DNA of 9,526 bases from Methanobacteriota archaeon (GCA_005878325.1 VBMR01000148.1:1-9526); one strand, 5' to 3'; shown: positions 1 through 7,001, counted from the stretch's first letter. The notes: a model not told the origin generated them from the sequence alone. Translations and numbers: made by a program.

Positions 1-453
1 GGTGCCTTGGCCCGCAGTGATCTCCAGGACCGCGAGGACGTCCGGCGCGTTCGCGCGCTCGAGAGACCAGTCGAGGCTCGCGGCAATCGTCTTCAAGGCA
101 CGGGCCTCGCCCTTCCCCATGTGGGCCCCCGGGTGGAAGATCACGTCCCGGATTCCGAGGACCTGGGCCCGTTCGAGCTCTTCGATGAACGCCTCGCGAC
201 TGTACCGTAGGCCGTTCTTTTTGGGCGACGCGAGATTGATCAGGTAGTTCGCATGGATCACGGCGCCCGCGAGGCCTTTCTTGGCCATCGCCCCTTGGAA
301 CGCCTCCGCTTCCTCCGGAGGGATCGGCTTCGTCTTCCGGAGCATGCGCGGGCTCCGCGAGAAGATTTGGATCGTCTCGCATCCGACCGCACGCCCGCGC
401 GACGGAGCGAGGGCGATGCTCTCCGCGATCGAGATGTGGGCCCCGAGATACAC
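1..453 (-). CDS. nfo: Endonuclease IV (AP endonuclease), N-terminal part, cut by window edge
   Basis: Base-excision-repair enzyme that cleaves DNA 5' to abasic sites with a trinuclear zinc centre. 151 residues are visible and the C-terminal half lies outside the window. Family signatures occur in order: GAHIS near the N-terminus, IQIFSRSPR (about 29-36), HANYLINLASP from 67, HPGAHMG from 107 and LEITAGQG around 144. H67, H107 and E144 match zinc ligands His69, His109 and Glu145 of the E. coli enzyme in both order and spacing. The start is GTG at 453, the only plausible start codon after the upstream methyltransferase stop at 517-519, and it places the N-terminus where the family normally begins (YLGAHIS). 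No TATA-like box is visible in the 63-base gap, so co-transcription with the methyltransferase is likely. LEITAGQG carries I where N is usual. The identification is firm. Confidence 0.95.
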   Translation of the reverse strand, partial: MYLGAHISIAESIALAPSRGRAVGCETIQIFSRSPRMLRKTKPIPPEEAEAFQGAMAKKGLAGAVIHANYLINLASPKKNGLRYSREAFIEELERAQVLGIRDVIFHPGAHMGKGEARALKTIAASLDWSLERANAPDVLAVLEITAGQGT

Positions 454-516
454 CGCGTCCCCGGCCTGGGGAATCCACCGTCGGCGGATGAGGTTTGCCG
501 GGCCGCACCCGCCGCG

Positions 517-1239
517 TTATCGGAGCGTGTACGGGGCCGCCGTCCGCCGCGCCTTGACGATCAGGTACGACAGCGTGAGGTGCGTCTCCCCGCGGGAGAA
601 GGAGTCCGACAGCTCTTGCCATCGGCCGTCCTCGACCCACCGCTGCACGGTTCGATCCCGCAGGAAGAGTTCGACCTCCCGCAGCTGCTCGAACCGCGCG
701 ACCGTCGTGTCCACGCCCATGAAGTCGATGGAGAAGCGATTCTCCTCCAGGAGCCCGCGCATCGTGTCTTCGTAGAAGGCCCATCGAGAGCCGCGGCGCG
801 TCTCCTTCCAATGGTCCCCGTGGTGGGCCGCGAAGATGAACTTCCCTCCTGGACGGAGGGCGCGAGACGCGTGGAAGACGATCTCCTGCGACATGCAGAG
901 GTTGCTGATCACCGCGTCGATGGGTCCCGGGACGAACTCATGGTAGGGCGTCTTCTCGACGTCGCCCACGACGAACTCGGCGTCCCGCACATCTCGGACG
1001 CCCGCGTAGGCCCGGGCTTGCATGAGCTTCACCCGGTCCAAGTCCACGCCGGTCACCTTCGCCCCGACACTCGCCGCGAGGAACGCGAGGCGACCTTCTC
1101 CGGTCCCCACGTCGAGGACCCGCATCCCGCGGAAGTCCTCATGCCGGAACTGGTCCACGAGCATCGGCCGGAGGGCGTCCGACTCCCTCGCCGCCTCCCG
1201 CCACGGAAGGGTGCGGCTCACGCGCACGACGTCCGGCAC
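517..1239 (-). CDS. Class I SAM-dependent methyltransferase, substrate unknown
   Basis: 240-residue Rossmann-fold methyltransferase, probably cytosolic. Motif I (VLDVGTGEGR, about 41-50) is the glycine-rich SAM loop, GVDLD (64-68) holds the acidic residue expected to bind the SAM ribose, VVGDVE (90-95) would contact adenine, DAVISNLCM (108-116) is the motif IV region, and LRPGGKFIF (128-136) is the post-IV strand typical of UbiE/type 11 methyltransferases. The C-terminal 100 residues carry no substrate signature I recognise. The start is GTG at 1239, with GAGAGGA a few bases upstream and a TATA-like CTTATTT about 34 bases upstream. An ATG at 1257-1259 is out of frame. It is first in a minus-strand pair with endonuclease IV; this does not prove a repair role. 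Small-molecule, RNA or protein substrates are all possible. Confidence 0.88.
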   Translation of the reverse strand: MPDVVRVSRTLPWREAARESDALRPMLVDQFRHEDFRGMRVLDVGTGEGRLAFLAASVGAKVTGVDLDRVKLMQARAYAGVRDVRDAEFVVGDVEKTPYHEFVPGPIDAVISNLCMSQEIVFHASRALRPGGKFIFAAHHGDHWKETRRGSRWAFYEDTMRGLLEENRFSIDFMGVDTTVARFEQLREVELFLRDRTVQRWVEDGRWQELSDSFSRGETHLTLSYLIVKARRTAAPYTLR

Positions 1240-1268
1240 CCGGATCCTCTCGTCCCCATCGGGCGCAC

Positions 1269-1278
1269 GAAATAAGAG
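1269..1278 (-). promoter_or_regulatory. TATA-like box for the methyltransferase-nfo transcript
   Basis: Read on the minus strand this is CTCTTATTTC. It is AT-rich in a GC-rich context, centred about 34 bases before the GTG at 1239. With the usual archaeal TATA-to-start distance, transcription would begin about 8 bases before the GTG. Motif-based only. Confidence 0.5.
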
Positions 1279-1310
1279 GCCACCGGTGGATTCCGTCGGA
1301 AGGCCACACG

Positions 1311-1317
1311 CTTATAG
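1311..1317 (+). promoter_or_regulatory. TATA-like box for the ALDH operon
   Basis: CTTATAG lies about 34 bases before the ATG at 1348, predicting a transcript with a leader of roughly 8 bases. The surrounding 108-base divergent region is otherwise GC-rich. The upstream ATG at 1329 opens a different frame. Confidence 0.55.
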
Positions 1318-1347
1318 TCCGCCGCTCAATGGGGAGCGGGAACCGCG

Positions 1348-2649
1348 ATGGACGTGACGGACCACGCCCTCTACATCGGCGGGAAATGGGCCCCCTCCGG
1401 CTCGGGGAAGCGGGTCGACGTCGTGGATCCCGCGACGAACCGCCCGATCGCCCGCGTCGCGTCCGGGACGAAGGAGGATGTGGCGGCCGCGGTCGAGGCG
1501 GCGCGGACCGCGTTCGAATCCCCGGAGTGGCGGGACCTGGACCCGAGCAAGCGCGGCCGGCTCCTTTGGCTCCTGGGCCAACAAGTGCGAGATCATTTCG
1601 ACGAGTTAGCCCGGCTCGAGTCGCTGAACGTCGGCAAGCCGATTCGCGAGGCGAAGGGCGACATCGGGTACGTTTACAAGTTGTTCGAATATTATGCAGG
1701 TTTGGCCGATAAAATTCAGGGAGAAACCATTCCCGTTCCGGGGGCCCGCTTCGACTACACGCTCCGACCGCCGTTGGGCGTGACGGCCCACATCGCCCCC
1801 TGGAACTATCCGCTGTTGCTCGCCTGTCGCGGGATCGCGCCGGCCCTCGCCGCCGGGAACACGGTCGTCCTGAAACCCGCGACCCTCACGCCCCTCACGG
1901 CCCTGAAGCTCGGCGAGCTCGCGGGCGCCGCGGGATTCCCTCCCGGTGTCCTGAATGTCATCACGGGCCCCGGCCGGGAGGTCGGCGATGCCCTCGCCCA
2001 CCATCCGGACACCGACTCCGTGACCTTCACCGGCTCGACGGAGACCGGCAAGCAGCTCCTGAGGATCGTGGCGGACCGCGTCGTGCCGACGACGCTCGAG
2101 CTCGGTGGAAAGAATCCGCAGATCGTCCTGCCCGATGCGAAATTGGATCGGGCGGTGCGTGGCGCGCTGTGGGGCGCATTCCAGAATGCGGGGCAGATGT
2201 GCTGGGCCGGGTCGAAGTTGCTCGTCCATCAGGACATCGCGACCGCGTTCCTCGCGAAGCTGAAAGATCAGACGGAGAAGTTGCGGATCGGCCCCGGCGT
2301 GCGCGAAGAGGTCCAGATGGGCCCGCTCGTGTCCCGGGAACACGCCGCAAACGTCGCGAAGGCGATCGAGCAAAGCGCTTCCCATGGGGCCAAGATCCTC
2401 GCGGGAGGCCGCAAGCCGGATTCCCCGCCGTACGGCCTCTCGGCGGGCCTCTGGACCCAAGACGTCGGAAAGGCGCACGCGATCGCTGCGCGGCTCGAGG
2501 CGGGCATGGTGTCGATCAACGAGTATCCTGTCACATTCCCCCAGACGCCCTTCCTGGGCTGGAAGCAGTCCGGGCTCGGCCTCGAGCAGGGGATCGACGC
2601 GGTCCTGTTCTACACGCACGTGAAGAACGTCCTCGTGAATCTCGAGTGA
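1348..2649 (+). CDS. NAD(P)-dependent aldehyde dehydrogenase, internally shortened
   Basis: 433 residues of the ALDH superfamily (aldehyde to carboxylate), closest in feel to betaine-aldehyde-type enzymes. Seen: PWNYP (151-155, catalytic Asn153), LKPAT with cofactor Lys176, GSTETG (229-234), LELGGK with general base Glu251, and GQMCWAGS with nucleophile Cys285. At about 357-361 the sequence jumps from GGRKPD straight to SPPYGLSAG. The usual stretch of about 50 residues between these, which includes the ExFGPV motif whose Glu binds the nicotinamide ribose, is absent with the frame kept. The family is normally about 480-500 residues. PFLGWKQSG replaces the usual PFGG-K-SG and MVSIN replaces TVWIN, so cofactor binding or activity may be impaired. 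Codons at 1681-1740 are unusually AT-ending. The gene heads an operon with the carbonic anhydrase homologue 4 bases downstream. Confidence 0.93.
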   Translation: MDVTDHALYIGGKWAPSGSGKRVDVVDPATNRPIARVASGTKEDVAAAVEAARTAFESPEWRDLDPSKRGRLLWLLGQQVRDHFDELARLESLNVGKPIREAKGDIGYVYKLFEYYAGLADKIQGETIPVPGARFDYTLRPPLGVTAHIAPWNYPLLLACRGIAPALAAGNTVVLKPATLTPLTALKLGELAGAAGFPPGVLNVITGPGREVGDALAHHPDTDSVTFTGSTETGKQLLRIVADRVVPTTLELGGKNPQIVLPDAKLDRAVRGALWGAFQNAGQMCWAGSKLLVHQDIATAFLAKLKDQTEKLRIGPGVREEVQMGPLVSREHAANVAKAIEQSASHGAKILAGGRKPDSPPYGLSAGLWTQDVGKAHAIAARLEAGMVSINEYPVTFPQTPFLGWKQSGLGLEQGIDAVLFYTHVKNVLVNLE

Positions 2650-2653
2650 GACG

Positions 2654-3199
2654 ATGATTTACGTGGCGCCCACTGCGGTGCTCGCGGGCGACGTGGCCAT
2701 CGAGGACGGCGCGAGCGTGTGGCACGGAGCCGTCCTGCGGGGGGACCTCGATTCGATCGTCGTCGGCCGCGACTCGAACGTCCAGGACAACGCCGTCGTC
2801 CATGTGGACCGTGGATTGCCCGCGAGGATCGGGAAGCGGGTGACGGTGGGACACGCGGCGGTCGTCCATGGCTGCACGGTCGAGGACGAGTGCCTGATCG
2901 GCATGAACGCGACGATCAACAGCGGGGCGGTGGTCCGCCGCGGTTCCGTCGTCGGGAGCGGGGCGGTCCTCGTCGAGTCCGCTGACTTCCCTCCGGAGAG
3001 CCTGATCGTGGGCGTGCCGGCGAAGGTCATACGCTCCGTGGGAGCCCCCCTCCAGCGGCGGATTGAGTTGTCCTGGAGCATCTATCGTGAATTAGCGAAG
3101 AAGAGCCTCCCGGCGCAGGCGCCCATCCTCGGGCAACCGTCGAAGCAGCGGGCCTTCGAACGGTCGGATGAATTCACCCGCCTGATCCGGGAGAAGTGA
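2654..3199 (+). CDS. Gamma-class carbonic anhydrase family protein (left-handed beta-helix)
   Basis: 181 residues of hexapeptide repeats (for example VAIEDGASVWHGAVLRG) forming a left-handed beta-helix, followed by a C-terminal helical tail from about 130. The metal-site pattern of Methanosarcina Cam is kept with identical spacing: R29/D31 (Arg59/Asp61), Q44 (Gln75), H50 (His81), H67 and H72 (His117/His122). A trimer with an interfacial metal and CO2 hydration is therefore plausible. The length and lack of the Cam acidic proton-shuttle loop resemble the CamH/YrdA/PaaY branch, many members of which have no shown anhydrase activity, so an acyl- or CoA-related role cannot be excluded. The ATG is 4 bases after the ALDH stop, and GTGAG overlapping that stop can serve as its ribosome-binding site. 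It is probably co-transcribed with the ALDH. Confidence 0.9.
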   Translation: MIYVAPTAVLAGDVAIEDGASVWHGAVLRGDLDSIVVGRDSNVQDNAVVHVDRGLPARIGKRVTVGHAAVVHGCTVEDECLIGMNATINSGAVVRRGSVVGSGAVLVESADFPPESLIVGVPAKVIRSVGAPLQRRIELSWSIYRELAKKSLPAQAPILGQPSKQRAFERSDEFTRLIREK

Positions 3200-3210
3200 C
3201 TGGCACTGAA

Positions 3211-3217
3211 TATTTAT
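3211..3217 (+). promoter_or_regulatory. TATA box for the thioesterase-SDR pair
   Basis: TATTTAT is the clearest TATA-like box in the window, centred about 29 bases before the ATG at 3243. Transcription would start at or within a few bases of the start codon, giving a leaderless or nearly leaderless mRNA. It shows that the thioesterase can be transcribed independently of the ALDH operon ending at 3199. Confidence 0.65.
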
Positions 3218-3242
3218 CGAGCCTCAGGATATCCGCGCGCCG

Positions 3243-3665
3243 ATGGCACGTTACACGGTGGATATCCAGATGCGGTTCCGGGACATCGACGGGATGGGCC
3301 ACGTGAACAATGCCGTGTACCTGTCTTACGCCGAGCTCGCGCGCACGCAGTTCTACATGAAGTTCGCGGCGAGACGGACCCTGGACGAGATCGATTTCAT
3401 CCTTGCCCATGTCGACATCGACTTTGAATCTCAGGCGGTCTGGGGAGACCAGATCCAGGTCGCGGTCTGGCCCTCGAAGATCGGCACGTCCTCCTTCACC
3501 CTGAGCTACGAAATCACGGAGAAGCGGAGCGGCCGCGTCCTCGCTCGGGCGCGGAGCGTCCTCGTGTCCTATGACTACGAGAAGAAGAAGTCGAAGCCGA
3601 TTTCCGCCGACTTTCGCGCTCTCCTGGAGAAGAACCTCGAGGCCGAGCACCCCTCCGGACGGTGA
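3243..3665 (+). CDS. Acyl-CoA thioesterase, 4HBT hotdog family
   Basis: 140 residues, the normal size for a single-hotdog 4-hydroxybenzoyl-CoA thioesterase/YbgC-type enzyme that hydrolyses acyl-CoA to acid and CoA in the cytosol, usually as a tetramer. The N-terminal motif RFRDIDGMGHVNN (11-23) followed by Y26 and the E-L-A-R helix is the family signature. D16 aligns with the catalytic Asp17 of Pseudomonas 4HBT. The central strands (HVDIDFESQAVWGDQI, then TLSYEI and ARARSVLVSYDY) match the rest of the fold. The start ATG is about 29 bases after a strong TATA box, supporting a leaderless transcript. The SDR gene begins 3 bases after its stop, so the two are co-transcribed. The acyl substrate cannot be read from the sequence. 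Confidence 0.92.
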   Translation: MARYTVDIQMRFRDIDGMGHVNNAVYLSYAELARTQFYMKFAARRTLDEIDFILAHVDIDFESQAVWGDQIQVAVWPSKIGTSSFTLSYEITEKRSGRVLARARSVLVSYDYEKKKSKPISADFRALLEKNLEAEHPSGR

Positions 3666-3666
3666 G
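3661..3666 (+). promoter_or_regulatory. Ribosome-binding site deciding the GTG start of the SDR gene
   Basis: GGTGAG overlaps the thioesterase stop codon and ends 2 bases before the GTG at 3669. It matches the archaeal anti-SD complement and supports translational coupling and the choice of GTG. Confidence 0.55.
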
Positions 3667-3668
3667 CC

Positions 3669-4613
3669 GTGAAGGCCCTCATCACCGGAGGCGCAGGCTT
3701 CCTCGGGCCCGCTCTCGCGCGCGCCCTCGTGAAGCGCGGGGATTCCGTCGTGCTCCTCGATGTTGCGTTTCCGGAAGGGCGCCTGGGTGACCTGACCGGG
3801 AAAGTCGAGACGCACGTCGCGAACGTCGCGATTTTCAGCGAGGTCCTCGAGGCGTTTCGACGGCATCGACCCGATTCCATATTCCACCTCGCCGCATTGC
3901 TCTCCGCGGGTGCAATCGCGAGTCCCACGGAAGCCTATCACGTGAACATCGACGGATTCTTCCATGGAATCGAAGGGGCCCGCCTGTTCGACGCGAAGCG
4001 TTTCATCTTCCCGAGTTCCGTCGCGTCCTTCGGCCCAGGAGCACCGGATCCCACGCCGAACGAGCACGATCAGAAGCCGACGACGCTGTACGGCGTCTCG
4101 AAGGTGTTCGGGGAGCGACTCGGCGAGTACTACCAAGGGACCTACGGCCTCGAGTTCCGGACGATGCGGCTTCCCTCCGTCCTGGGCCCTGGTCGGGGAG
4201 GCGGCGGCATGAGCGCCTATTCAACGTTCATGATCGAACGTCCGATCCGCGGCGAACCGTACGACGTTTATTGCCGCGAGGAGACGCGCATCCCTCTCCT
4301 CTATGTTGACGACGCGATCGAAGGATTCCTCCGGATCCACGATGCGCCTCGGGCGAAGCTCAGCCGCTGCACGTACAGCGTCCAGGGGTTCAGCCCCACC
4401 GCGGGCGAGATCGCCGCGGAGGTGCGGCGTCGCGTGCCGGATGCCAAGATCACGTTCCGACCGGACGCAGAACGGCAAAAGGTTCTGGACTCGTGGCCGC
4501 GGCGTCTCGACGACGCGCCCGCACGGGAGGATTGGGGCTGGCGTCCGTCGTTCGATCTCCGCGGTGCGGTGGACGGATACATGCGTGCCCTCCGCGGAGC
4601 TTCCACTCGTTGA
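3669..4613 (+). CDS. Extended SDR dehydrogenase/epimerase, L-threonine 3-dehydrogenase-like
   Basis: 314-residue extended short-chain dehydrogenase. The N-terminal NAD site is GGAGFLG (7-13) with acidic D31 ending strand 2, which favours NAD over NADP. The catalytic set is SSVASFG (S116/S117), Y141 and K145. IFHLAALLSAG (71-81), TLYGVSK (139-145) and the C-terminal IPLLYVDDAIEG, DSWP and DWGW segments resemble SDR-type L-threonine 3-dehydrogenases such as the Thermoplasma enzyme, which oxidises threonine to 2-amino-3-ketobutyrate. The substrate segment that reads GTTDYA in those enzymes is GMSAYS here, so another hydroxy substrate or a sugar-nucleotide epimerase role is possible. The gene is coupled to the thioesterase upstream and converges with the DUF255 gene, with 5 bases between stops. 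Family certain; substrate unsure. Confidence 0.88.
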   Translation: MKALITGGAGFLGPALARALVKRGDSVVLLDVAFPEGRLGDLTGKVETHVANVAIFSEVLEAFRRHRPDSIFHLAALLSAGAIASPTEAYHVNIDGFFHGIEGARLFDAKRFIFPSSVASFGPGAPDPTPNEHDQKPTTLYGVSKVFGERLGEYYQGTYGLEFRTMRLPSVLGPGRGGGGMSAYSTFMIERPIRGEPYDVYCREETRIPLLYVDDAIEGFLRIHDAPRAKLSRCTYSVQGFSPTAGEIAAEVRRRVPDAKITFRPDAERQKVLDSWPRRLDDAPAREDWGWRPSFDLRGAVDGYMRALRGASTR

Positions 4614-4618
4614 CGGAC

Positions 4619-6730
4619 TTAGGAACCGCGGGTCGGGGATCCTGCGAGATACTCCCGAAGGCGTCCCGCTTCCGACGTGGGAGGGGAACATGAATTTCCC
4701 TGGCAGACGAAGGCCACGGGGCCCGCCTTCGCTTCCTTCGTCTTGCGCATCGGCTCGACCAGGGCGGGGACGTACACATCGTCGGTGTCGACGACGAGGA
4801 TCGTCTTTCCAGGTGCGAAGGTCTCGGTCGCCGCGGCGTGCAGCGATCGGACCTGAGGATCCGTTCGCGATCCGAGGATGACCACTTCGGCCGGCGGATG
4901 GATCCACAGTTCGGCGGCGAGGTGGTATGTGCCCGCGAACACGGGCCCGTATCGACGGGCCTCTCCGGCGAACGCGTTCAGGAGTTCCGCGTGGCGCAGG
5001 CGGTACTCGTCGTTCCCCGTCAACGCATGGAGCCGCTGGAGGCACAGGGCGGCGACGGCATTCGCGCCCGCGTAGGGCGAGTCCTCGAAGGGACGTCGGC
5101 GGATCTCCCGGAGCGGGAGTCCGTCGACCGGGTGCACGTCCTCCGCGAGATCGACGAAACCACCGGCCGGAACCCAGAAGTGCTTCAGGACGAACGTCAT
5201 GATTTCGTCCGCGGCGCGCACGTACTTCGGGTCCGCGGTGGAGGAACAGGCGGTCAGCAGCGCGTCGACGACGTACACGTGGTCCTCCAGGAGGCCGCGG
5301 ACCTTGCGCGTTCCATCCGCGTACGCGTGCCACACTCCGTGTTCCTTCGTCCACATCTCCGCGAGGATCCGGTCCAGGGACTTGAGGGCAAAATCTCGCA
5401 GGTCGGGCCGACCGAAGGCCGCCGACGCCTCCAAGACGGAAGCAATCATCAGGCCGTTCCAAGACGCGAAAATCGTCTTGTCGACCGCGGGCATCGGTCG
5501 CCGGTCGCGGGTGGTTTTCAATTTCCGCCGGCCGCTCAGGATGAGGCCATGCACGCGGTCGGGCGCCATCTCAATGGTCTCGGCGATTTCCTCTGGAGTC
5601 TGGTCGGCGAAGAGGACGTTCTTGCGGGTGTTGTGGTGCATCTCCCCGCGTTCGCCCACCTCGTACCGGAGGGCGAGGACACGGGCCTCGTCCGGGCTCA
5701 CCGCGGCCTTCAGTTCCTCCAGCGTCCATGTGAAGTAGTCCCCGTCGTCATCGAGGCCGACGTCCGCGTCTTGGCTCGCGTAATACCCGCCGCGGGCGCG
5801 GTCCGACAGGACTTCGTCCGCCCATGTGAGGATCCCTTCCGCGGTCTCGCGGTACAGGGGATCCTTCGTGAGTTGCCACGCGTGGACGTAGTTCGCGAGG
5901 AGGCCCGCATTGTCGTACAACATCTTCTCGAAGTGGGGGACGATCCACCGCGGGTCCGTCGAATACCGGTGGAAGCCGCCGCCGATCTGGTCGTACACGC
6001 CGCCGAGCGCCATGGACGTCAGGGTGCGCGTGAAGATCGTCCGCAAACCCTCCTCCCTGGTTCGGCGGAATCGGGCCATGACCCACTCCATCGTTCCGGC
6101 ATGCGGGAACTTCTGCTGCCCCGCGATGCCCCCGTTCACGGGGTCGAACTGGCCACGGAGGGACTCGGTGCTCTCCTTCAGCAGGGTCTCGTTCACGACG
6201 CCCTCCTCGACCAACGGCTTCCGTCCCTCCGCGAGCGCTTGGTGCAGGGAGTCGGCCTCCCGCATCGTGTCCGTGCGGTTCGTCCGGTAATACTCGGACA
6301 TGGCAAGCAGGACCCGGCGGAAGCTCGGCCGGCCCTGGGTGTCCTTCGGCGGGAAGTAGGTGCCGCCGTAGAAGACCTTCCCATCCGGGGTGAGGAAGCC
6401 GGTCAGAGGCCAACCGCCCTGGCCCGAGATGGCGCCCACCGCCTGCTGGTATCGGGCATCGATGTCGGGCCGCTCGTCCCGGTCGACCTTGACCGCGACG
6501 AAGCGCTCGTTGATGATCGCCGCGACCTCCGGATCCTCGTACGACTCGCGGTCGATGACGTGGCACCAGTGGCACCACGTCGCTCCGATGTCCAGGAGGA
6601 TCGGCCGGTCCAGTTCCTTAGCGCGGCGGAACGCCTCCTCGGCCCATGCGTACCATTCGACGGGCTGATGGGCCGCGCCTTTCAGGTAGGTCGACGTCTC
6701 TTTCGCGAGACGGTTCACCATCGACCGCAT
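4619..6730 (-). CDS. DUF255 thioredoxin-domain protein (YyaL/SPATA20 family)
   Basis: 703-residue cytosolic protein of the conserved YyaL family, near the usual 650-700. An N-terminal thioredoxin-like domain (about 1-165) carries WCHWC (52-56), whose C53 and C56 form the CxxC, plus VKVDRDERPDID. A six-hairpin, glycosidase-like (alpha/alpha) domain follows, with GGGFHRYS (about 251-258), PHFEKMLYDN (about 265-274) and ASWNGLMI. The C-terminus ends with the family's Cys pair (C676, C681, CQGNSCSPP). The biochemical role is not settled; thiol-redox or protein/sugar quality control has been suggested. I chose ATG 6730; ATG 6721 is equally possible. The open frame extends further upstream to 6871, but that part overlaps the zinc-ribbon gene and lacks family similarity. 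No SD motif is visible, and the start lies 31 bases after the zinc-ribbon stop, suggesting co-transcription. Confidence 0.93.
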   Translation of the reverse strand: MRSMVNRLAKETSTYLKGAAHQPVEWYAWAEEAFRRAKELDRPILLDIGATWCHWCHVIDRESYEDPEVAAIINERFVAVKVDRDERPDIDARYQQAVGAISGQGGWPLTGFLTPDGKVFYGGTYFPPKDTQGRPSFRRVLLAMSEYYRTNRTDTMREADSLHQALAEGRKPLVEEGVVNETLLKESTESLRGQFDPVNGGIAGQQKFPHAGTMEWVMARFRRTREEGLRTIFTRTLTSMALGGVYDQIGGGFHRYSTDPRWIVPHFEKMLYDNAGLLANYVHAWQLTKDPLYRETAEGILTWADEVLSDRARGGYYASQDADVGLDDDGDYFTWTLEELKAAVSPDEARVLALRYEVGERGEMHHNTRKNVLFADQTPEEIAETIEMAPDRVHGLILSGRRKLKTTRDRRPMPAVDKTIFASWNGLMIASVLEASAAFGRPDLRDFALKSLDRILAEMWTKEHGVWHAYADGTRKVRGLLEDHVYVVDALLTACSSTADPKYVRAADEIMTFVLKHFWVPAGGFVDLAEDVHPVDGLPLREIRRRPFEDSPYAGANAVAALCLQRLHALTGNDEYRLRHAELLNAFAGEARRYGPVFAGTYHLAAELWIHPPAEVVILGSRTDPQVRSLHAAATETFAPGKTILVVDTDDVYVPALVEPMRKTKEAKAGPVAFVCQGNSCSPPTSEAGRLREYLAGSPTRGS

Positions 6731-6761
6731 TGGAGGCGAGGGCCCGCTATGTGCCTTTGGG

Positions 6762-6944
6762 TCACGTTCGATAGAATTCCGTGTATCCACAATTCTGGCA
6801 CACGAAGGCTTCGAACTGAGAGAAAAGGGTGAATGCGTCTGCCGCGAAATGGCCCACGGAGAGCGGTCCACCCCCGGATCGGACGCTCTCGAATCGTTCG
6901 ATGTTCGCCCCTCCGCACTTCGGGCAGGGATGGCCGAACTTCAT
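6762..6944 (-). CDS. Small zinc-ribbon protein, DUF2082/Zn_ribbon_13-like
   Basis: 60-residue protein with two CxxC knuckles, CPKC (C7, C10) and CQNC (C49, C52), which should bind one zinc. The closing NCGYTEFY (51-58) and the glycine-rich RSGGG (22-26) between the knuckles resemble the DUF2082 'nucleic-acid-binding, Zn-ribbon' family of small archaeal and bacterial proteins of unknown job. The spacer of about 38 residues between knuckles fits that family. The ATG at 6944 is preceded by GGGAG very close to the start and an AT-rich box about 28 bases upstream. It lies between msrA and the DUF255 gene on the same strand. A nucleic-acid or protein-binding role is only a family-level guess. Confidence 0.85.
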   Translation of the reverse strand: MKFGHPCPKCGGANIERFESVRSGGGPLSVGHFAADAFTLFSQFEAFVCQNCGYTEFYRT

Positions 6945-6954
6945 GCTCCCGTCA

Positions 6955-6967
6955 CGTGGGGCCCACG
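6955..6967. promoter_or_regulatory. Short palindrome between TATA-like box and zinc-ribbon start
   Basis: CGTGGG and CCCACG are perfect inverted 6-base arms separated by one base. They lie about 11-23 bases upstream of the zinc-ribbon ATG, just inside the AT-rich box, where a repressor could block transcription. Arms this short arise easily by chance in GC-rich DNA. Confidence 0.2.
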
Positions 6968-6969
6968 GG

Positions 6970-6975
6970 AAAAAT
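6970..6975 (-). promoter_or_regulatory. Possible TATA-like box (or T-tract terminator) before the zinc-ribbon gene
   Basis: On the minus strand this reads ATTTTT, about 28 bases before the ATG at 6944, a spacing that suits a leaderless promoter. The same T-run lies about 27 bases after the msrA stop and could instead be an archaeal T-tract terminator. The sequence does not decide between the two. Confidence 0.35.
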
Positions 6976-7001
6976 GTTGGGTGGGCGTTCCCGGCCGACG
7001 T

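Noticed and set aside
253..1275. 340-codon open frame on the plus strand
   Set aside because: Antisense to endonuclease IV and the methyltransferase, both of which have clear motifs; composition is that of a shadow frame.
1606..2619. 337-codon minus-strand frame inside the ALDH gene
   Set aside because: Fully antisense to the ALDH reading frame, Arg/Glu-rich, with no recognisable motif.
4614..4618. Terminator between the convergent SDR and DUF255 genes
   Set aside because: Only 5 bases separate the stops and neither side shows a T-tract or stable hairpin that I can support.
4221..5462. 413-codon minus-strand frame spanning the SDR end and the DUF255 gene
   Set aside because: It crosses two well-supported genes in the wrong frame and is very Arg/Pro-rich.
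4838..6832. 664-codon open frame on the plus strand
   Set aside because: It lies antisense to the DUF255 gene, whose motifs are unmistakable. The residues are rich in R, V, D and H with no domain, as expected from the reverse of GC-rich coding DNA.
6731..6871. N-terminal extension of the DUF255 protein to an ATG at 6871
   Set aside because: The extra 47 residues overlap the zinc-ribbon gene in another frame and do not resemble the family N-terminus, which begins near NRLAKE.
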